Assembly (NCBI GenBank): GCA_021808985.1
Contig: JAKBAQ010000025.1
Location: 1 to 18,562 of the forward strand
Length of the DNA stretch: 18,562 bases
Direction: 5' to 3'
From: Pseudomonadota bacterium
GTDB lineage: Bacteria > Pseudomonadota > Alphaproteobacteria > Acetobacterales > Acetobacteraceae
Both the position numbers and the translations under genes were made by a program. The notes under the pieces were generated by a model. That model made no database searches and had not been told where the DNA came from. It was given only the letters and a program-made list of their open reading frames with translations. This document shows, piece by piece, positions 15,448-18,562 of the stretch. Numbering within the stretch: position 1 is the stretch's first letter; the number at the start of each line of letters is the position of its first letter.

Positions 15448-15984
15448 CTAGAACCCGCTGCCGCCGCCGGCCCCGCCGGTGCTGGGGCCGCCGAGACCGC
15501 CGGCGGCGCCGGCGGCGTTGCTGGCATCAGACGCGGCGCCGAGCGGGTTGTAGCTGCCGACCCCGCCGATGAGCTGGCGGATGAAGCCGGGCGTGCCGCC
15601 GGGCACGGGGGTTTGCGCGCCATCCATGGCGACGTGGACGCTGTCTTTCGTGTCCTTTTGCGAAATGCCCTGGAGGATGCCGTTATCGTTGAAATGCAGA
15701 ACCACGACGTGCTGCTGCTTGACCCCCTCGGTCTGGCCGATGCGGATTTTCGTGATCTGGCTGACATAGTCCCAGTTGTTATTGTCAAACTGCTCGACGA
15801 AGGTTGGCGGGCCGAGCAGGGCCTGGGCGTCGGCCTGGCTGGAGATGCCGGGGGTCAGCTCGTTCAGGTCGTGCTGGGAGACGGCGATACCACGGTAGTG
15901 CGGCGCATCGGAAAACACGGCGCAGCCGGGCAAGGTCAGCATCGCGCAGAGCAGGGTCGTCAATGACAGCGGGGCAGGGCGCAC
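15448..15984 (-). CDS. bamE: Outer membrane assembly lipoprotein BamE (SmpA/OmlA)
   Basis: 178-residue lipoprotein component of the BAM complex that inserts beta-barrel proteins in the outer membrane. The GTG at 15984 is chosen as start: AAGGA lies eight bases upstream and the result is a compact signal MRPAPLSLTTLLCAMLTLPGC with lipobox LPGC and lipidated Cys21. An upstream GTG at 16035 would add 17 basic residues ahead of this. The BamE core reads NELTPGISSQADAQALLGPPTFVEQFDNNNWDYVSQ, then HVVVLHFNDNGILQGI. The last 30 or so residues are rich in Gly, Ala and Ser, an extension absent from the 113-residue E. coli protein. It is divergent from yceD and upstream of the PhoX-like gene. Confidence 0.9.
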   Translation of the reverse strand: MRPAPLSLTTLLCAMLTLPGCAVFSDAPHYRGIAVSQHDLNELTPGISSQADAQALLGPPTFVEQFDNNNWDYVSQITKIRIGQTEGVKQQHVVVLHFNDNGILQGISQKDTKDSVHVAMDGAQTPVPGGTPGFIRQLIGGVGSYNPLGAASDASNAAGAAGGLGGPSTGGAGGGSGF

Positions 15985-16044
15985 GCTTGAGGTCCTTAAG
16001 GCTTGGAGAGGGTATCTCAGGCGGTTGGGTCTCACGGCAGGGGC

Positions 16045-16072
16045 TTCCGTGTCAATGCAGTCGGCCTATATC
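16045..16072 (+). promoter_or_regulatory. Candidate yceD promoter, possibly giving a leaderless transcript
   Basis: TTCCGT (16045-16050) and TATATC (16067-16072) with a 16-base spacer. The -35 match is poor and the -10 fair. The predicted start falls at about 16079, the A of the yceD ATG, and no Shine-Dalgarno at proper spacing is present. On the opposite strand a perfect TTGACA (16055-16050) could serve bamE, but no good -10 lies at the right distance. Confidence 0.3.
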
Positions 16073-16078
16073 TAGGGC

Positions 16079-16600
16079 ATGGAACAGAATTTTCACCGGC
16101 CCATCAGAGCCTCGCATATCAGGGAAACGGCCCAGGAACATGTATTGCTGGCCGATGCGGCCACGCGCGCGGAGCTGGCCACGCGCTTTGGCCTGCCGGG
16201 CATTGCCCTGCTGCGCGGGGTGTTCGTGCTGCGGCATGAGCGGGCTGGGGTGATCGCGGCGCGGCTGAGCATGGTGGCGGAGGTCACGCAGATATGCGTG
16301 CTCACGCTGGAGCCGTTCGATGCCCGCGTGGAGGAGGTGTGCGAACTGCGATTCGTGCCGGCGCAGAGCCTGCCGGAAGCCGAGGGGGTGGAGTTTGACC
16401 CCGAGAGCCTGGAGGGGCCGGATGAGATACCTTACATGGCGGATCTGCTCGAGCTTGGCGAGGCGCTGGCCGAACAGCTCGCCCTGGGGCTGGACCCGTA
16501 TCCGCGCAAGCCGGGCGCTGCCCTGCCGGAGGAATTCAGCGGTGAGCGGGCAAGCCCGTTCGACGTGCTGAAGGGCCGCAAGGATGGCTCCGTATCATGA
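16079..16600 (+). CDS. yceD: YceD/DUF177 family protein (23S rRNA accumulation)
   Basis: 173-residue cytoplasmic protein of the DUF177/YceD family, which is linked to 23S rRNA accumulation and is nearly always encoded beside rpmF. The central QICVLTLEPFDARVEE (71-86) and the late acidic block followed by LGLDPYPRKPGA (137-148) are family hallmarks. As in other alphaproteobacterial members, one cysteine (Cys73) remains where other members have a CxxC-like pair. It heads the yceD-rpmF-plsX-fabH cluster, 158 bp before rpmF. The start ATG is the only plausible one; the sequence before it lacks a spaced ribosome-binding site. Confidence 0.88.
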   Translation: MEQNFHRPIRASHIRETAQEHVLLADAATRAELATRFGLPGIALLRGVFVLRHERAGVIAARLSMVAEVTQICVLTLEPFDARVEEVCELRFVPAQSLPEAEGVEFDPESLEGPDEIPYMADLLELGEALAEQLALGLDPYPRKPGAALPEEFSGERASPFDVLKGRKDGSVS

Positions 16601-16758
16601 GGCGGGAGGGCCGCCAGTGCGCCGCGCGCGGAAAATAATCAGCCTCGGCGGCAGCCCTTCGGGCCTCGCGTGGCATCTATGACTTGCGGCACGGCGGCGG
16701 CTCTGCTACGCCGCGCCTCTCGTTTGTATTTATCGCATTTTTTAAGGTTGCAGCAGCT
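16601..16758 (+). other. 158-bp spacer between yceD and rpmF
   Basis: Mostly very GC-rich with several self-complementary stretches, for example GCCC-TTC-GGGC near 16656-16666 and runs of GGCGGC/GCCGCG, then a short AT-rich stretch before rpmF. AAGG at 16744-16747 is the likely ribosome-binding site, 11 bases before the ATG. I see no convincing promoter (the best is TTGCGG, 17 bases, TACGCC), RNA family or gene. An open frame runs through it into rpmF from 16684, but L32 homology begins only at 16759. Confidence 0.4.
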
Positions 16759-16962
16759 ATGGCCGTTCCTAAACGTAAAACCTCCCCCTCGCGCGCCGGC
16801 ATGCGCCGCAGCCACCAGGCTCTGCGCGCGGAAGCGCATGCGGAATGCGGCAACTGCGGCGAACTGAAGCGCCCGCACCATGTTTGCGCCCATTGCGGCC
16901 ATTACGATAACCGGGAAGTGGTCGCCTCCGGCAAGACCGCCAAGGGCGTCGTTCGCGTCTGA
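16759..16962 (+). CDS. rpmF: 50S ribosomal protein L32
   Basis: 67-residue L32 starting with the canonical MAVPKRKTSPSRAGMRRSH. The zinc-ribbon form is complete, with Cys30, Cys33, Cys43 and Cys46 (CGNC and CAHC). The start is fixed by homology: the N-terminal Met-Ala-Val-Pro-Lys-Arg-Lys is invariant in the family. It lies between yceD and plsX, with 51 bp to plsX, in the widely conserved order that couples ribosome and membrane lipid synthesis. Confidence 0.97.
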   Translation: MAVPKRKTSPSRAGMRRSHQALRAEAHAECGNCGELKRPHHVCAHCGHYDNREVVASGKTAKGVVRV

Positions 16963-17013
16963 GGCTTTCATTTCGGTAAAATCGGCAACAGGAAACTCCC
17001 CCAAGGGTATGCG

Positions 17014-18066
17014 ATGAGCCGGAGCAATATACTGGCTGTGGATACCATGGGGGGGGACCATGCGCCCGAGGCGATTATCGCCGGGCTGGAACTTGCCGCC
17101 GTGCGGCATCCGCTGGCCCGCTTCCGGCTGTTCGGCGATGAGGCGGTGCTGGCGCCGCTGGTGGCCAAGACCAAGCAGCTGAAGGCGCAGAGCACGCTGC
17201 ACCATGCGAGTGATGTCATCACGGGGGATATGAAGCCCACCGTGGCTTTGCGCATGCGCGATTCCTCGATGCGCCGGGCGATCGACGCCGTGCATAATAA
17301 CGAGGCGGCGGGGGTGATTTCCGCCGGCAATACCGGCGCGCTGCTCGCTTTGTCCAAAATCGTGCTCAAGACCATGCAGGGCATCGACCGCCCGGCGATG
17401 GCGGCGACCGCGCCCTCGGCCAAGGGTGATGTGGTGATGCTGGACCTCGGCCTGAACGTGATCTGCGACTCCCGCAATCTGGTTGAGTTCGCGCTGATGG
17501 GCGAGGTGTTCGCCAAAATCGTCCTGGGGCTGCCGGCGCCGAGCATCGGGTTGCTCAATGTCGGCTCCGAGGAGGGCAAGGGCAATGATGTTCTGCGCGC
17601 CGCCGCCGCCACGCTGCGGGAAAGCCCGATCGGCGTGCAGTTCCATGGCTTTATCGAGGGGCATGACATTACCGCGGGGACGGTGAATGTTATTGTCACC
17701 GACGGGTTTACCGGCAATGTGGCGCTGAAGACGGGGGAGGGCGCGTTCAAGCTGGTTGGCGATTTGCTGAAGCGGGTGTTTACCTCCGGCCCGCTGGCCA
17801 AGGCAGGGTATGTGCTGGCCAGGGGCGCCCTGCGGCGCCTGCGCGAGCTGCTGGACCCGCGCCGCTACAATGGCGCGGTGCTGCTGGGATTGAACGGCGT
17901 GGTGGTGAAATCTCACGGTGGAACGGATGCTGAAGGATTTGCGCATGCGGTGGATGTGGCGATGGATATGATAACCAACGACTTCAACAGCCGTATCGCC
18001 GAGGGGCTGGCCGCGATGGACCGCGCCATTCTGGCCACCGAGCAGGCGGGGACCCCTGATGTCTGA
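17014..18066 (+). CDS. plsX: Phosphate acyltransferase PlsX
   Basis: 350-residue enzyme making acyl-phosphate from acyl-ACP for phosphatidic acid synthesis by PlsY/PlsC; peripheral to the inner membrane. Family motifs: LAVDTMGGDHAPEAIIAGLELA at the N-terminus, SAGNTGALLALSKIVL, LLNVGSEEGKGND, and GFIEGHDITAGTVNVIVTDGFTGNVALKTGEG. Length is typical. The ATG has AAGGG six bases upstream. Its last eight bases overlap the fabH start (18059), indicating translational coupling. Confidence 0.97.
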   Translation: MSRSNILAVDTMGGDHAPEAIIAGLELAAVRHPLARFRLFGDEAVLAPLVAKTKQLKAQSTLHHASDVITGDMKPTVALRMRDSSMRRAIDAVHNNEAAGVISAGNTGALLALSKIVLKTMQGIDRPAMAATAPSAKGDVVMLDLGLNVICDSRNLVEFALMGEVFAKIVLGLPAPSIGLLNVGSEEGKGNDVLRAAAATLRESPIGVQFHGFIEGHDITAGTVNVIVTDGFTGNVALKTGEGAFKLVGDLLKRVFTSGPLAKAGYVLARGALRRLRELLDPRRYNGAVLLGLNGVVVKSHGGTDAEGFAHAVDVAMDMITNDFNSRIAEGLAAMDRAILATEQAGTPDV

Positions 18067-18562
18067 CGCGACGCCCACGCCGTTGCGCCGGCGCGCGGTT
18101 CTGGCCGGGATCGGCACTTATTTGCCGGAGAAGATCGTCTCCAACGCCGAAATGGCGGAGCGGGTGGATACGTCGGACGAGTGGATCGTCGAGCGGACGG
18201 GCATTCGCCAGCGGCACTTCGCCGGTTCGCATGAAACCTGCGCCTTCATGGGCGCCGCGGCGGCGCGCGGGGCGCTGGCCACCGCCAGGGTGGCGGCTGA
18301 GGATGTTGGCGCCATTATTTTGGCCACCTCCACGCCGGACCAGGCGTTTCCCTCCACCGCCGTGCATGTGCAGGGGATGCTGGGCGCGAGAAACGCCTTC
18401 GGGTTTGACATCGCGGCCGCCTGTTCGGGCTTTATTTATGCCCTCGGCGTGGCTGAGAGCATGATCCGGGCCGGACAGGTTGATCACATTCTGGTGATAG
18501 GCTCGGAAGTATATTCGCGGATTCTGAACTTCGCGGACCGTGGCACCTGCGTATTGTTCGGC
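18059..18562 (+). CDS. fabH: 3-oxoacyl-ACP synthase III (KAS III), N-terminal 168 residues, cut by window end
   Basis: Condenses acetyl-CoA with malonyl-ACP to begin fatty acid synthesis. The fragment shows AVLAGIGTYLPEKIVSN, TSDEWIVERTGIRQRH (38-53) and the active-site AACSGF with catalytic Cys122, then VIGSEVYSRIL and DRGTCVLFG, where the window ends. The His and Asn of the catalytic triad would lie beyond the edge. The ATG start lies inside the plsX end, overlapping by eight bases in another frame, and gives an N-terminus about ten residues longer than E. coli FabH (active-site Cys112). Confidence 0.96.
   Translation, partial: MSDATPTPLRRRAVLAGIGTYLPEKIVSNAEMAERVDTSDEWIVERTGIRQRHFAGSHETCAFMGAAAARGALATARVAAEDVGAIILATSTPDQAFPSTAVHVQGMLGARNAFGFDIAAACSGFIYALGVAESMIRAGQVDHILVIGSEVYSRILNFADRGTCVLFG

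Noticed and set aside
16684..16758. N-terminal extension of L32 from an upstream ATG
   Set aside because: L32 begins invariably at MAVPKRK; the extension has no counterpart and crosses the GC-rich spacer.
16639..18117. 492-codon open frame on the minus strand opposite rpmF and plsX
   Set aside because: Antisense shadow of conserved genes, with the same biased composition and no recognisable domain.
1..18562. CRISPR arrays, transposases, prophage genes, toxin-antitoxin or defence genes
   Set aside because: Looked for on both strands; no regularly spaced repeats and no protein resembling these families.

Overview
This window is an ordinary stretch of a high-GC bacterial chromosome. The gene set points to an alphaproteobacterium, most likely of the Acetobacteraceae/Rhodospirillales type (inferred from protein character, not tested by search). 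Supporting signs are the eukaryote-like homodimeric NADP-isocitrate dehydrogenase, the alphaproteobacterial form of orotate phosphoribosyltransferase, an ABHD10-like hydrolase, and the yceD-rpmF-plsX-fabH cluster divergent from bamE. Eighteen features are genes or gene fragments, all intact except where the window cuts gltB (left edge) and fabH (right edge).

Layout. 1-4301 (+): end of gltB (glutamate synthase large subunit), then a glutathione S-transferase-like gene and a TTG-started SDR/epimerase overlapping it. 4302-4840: a long AT-rich non-coding stretch. 4841-5581 (-): an alpha/beta hydrolase. 5625-9595 (+): two LPS-type glycosyltransferases (GT4, GT9; ATGA overlap) followed by thrS. 9697-10911 (-): icd, convergent with thrS. 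11049-13642 (+): pyrE, an FAD-linked D-2-hydroxyacid dehydrogenase-type gene and a hotdog thioesterase, tightly packed. 13843-15984 (-): bamE followed by a Tat-exported PhoX/DUF839-like gene, convergent with the thioesterase. 16079-18562 (+): yceD, rpmF, plsX and the start of fabH, the classical ribosomal L32/fatty-acid-initiation cluster.

The genes serve nitrogen assimilation (gltB), TCA cycle (icd), pyrimidine synthesis (pyrE), translation (thrS, rpmF, yceD), envelope assembly (GT4, GT9, bamE) and fatty acid/phospholipid synthesis (plsX, fabH). I see no mobile element genes, tRNA, rRNA, CRISPR array, toxin-antitoxin or defence system.

The most unusual material is non-coding. A 49-bp palindromic sequence occurs twice (47/49 identical), each time between convergent genes (thrS/icd and thioesterase/phoX-like). 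The second copy is joined to another perfect 30-bp palindrome, and the whole 174-bp unit is bracketed by a perfect 12-bp inverted repeat. Other points worth a look are a nested hairpin directly against the GST start codon, the AT-rich island at 4302-4760, and residue-level departures from family motifs in PyrE, the SDR and the PhoX-like protein. I found no convincing new multi-gene system.
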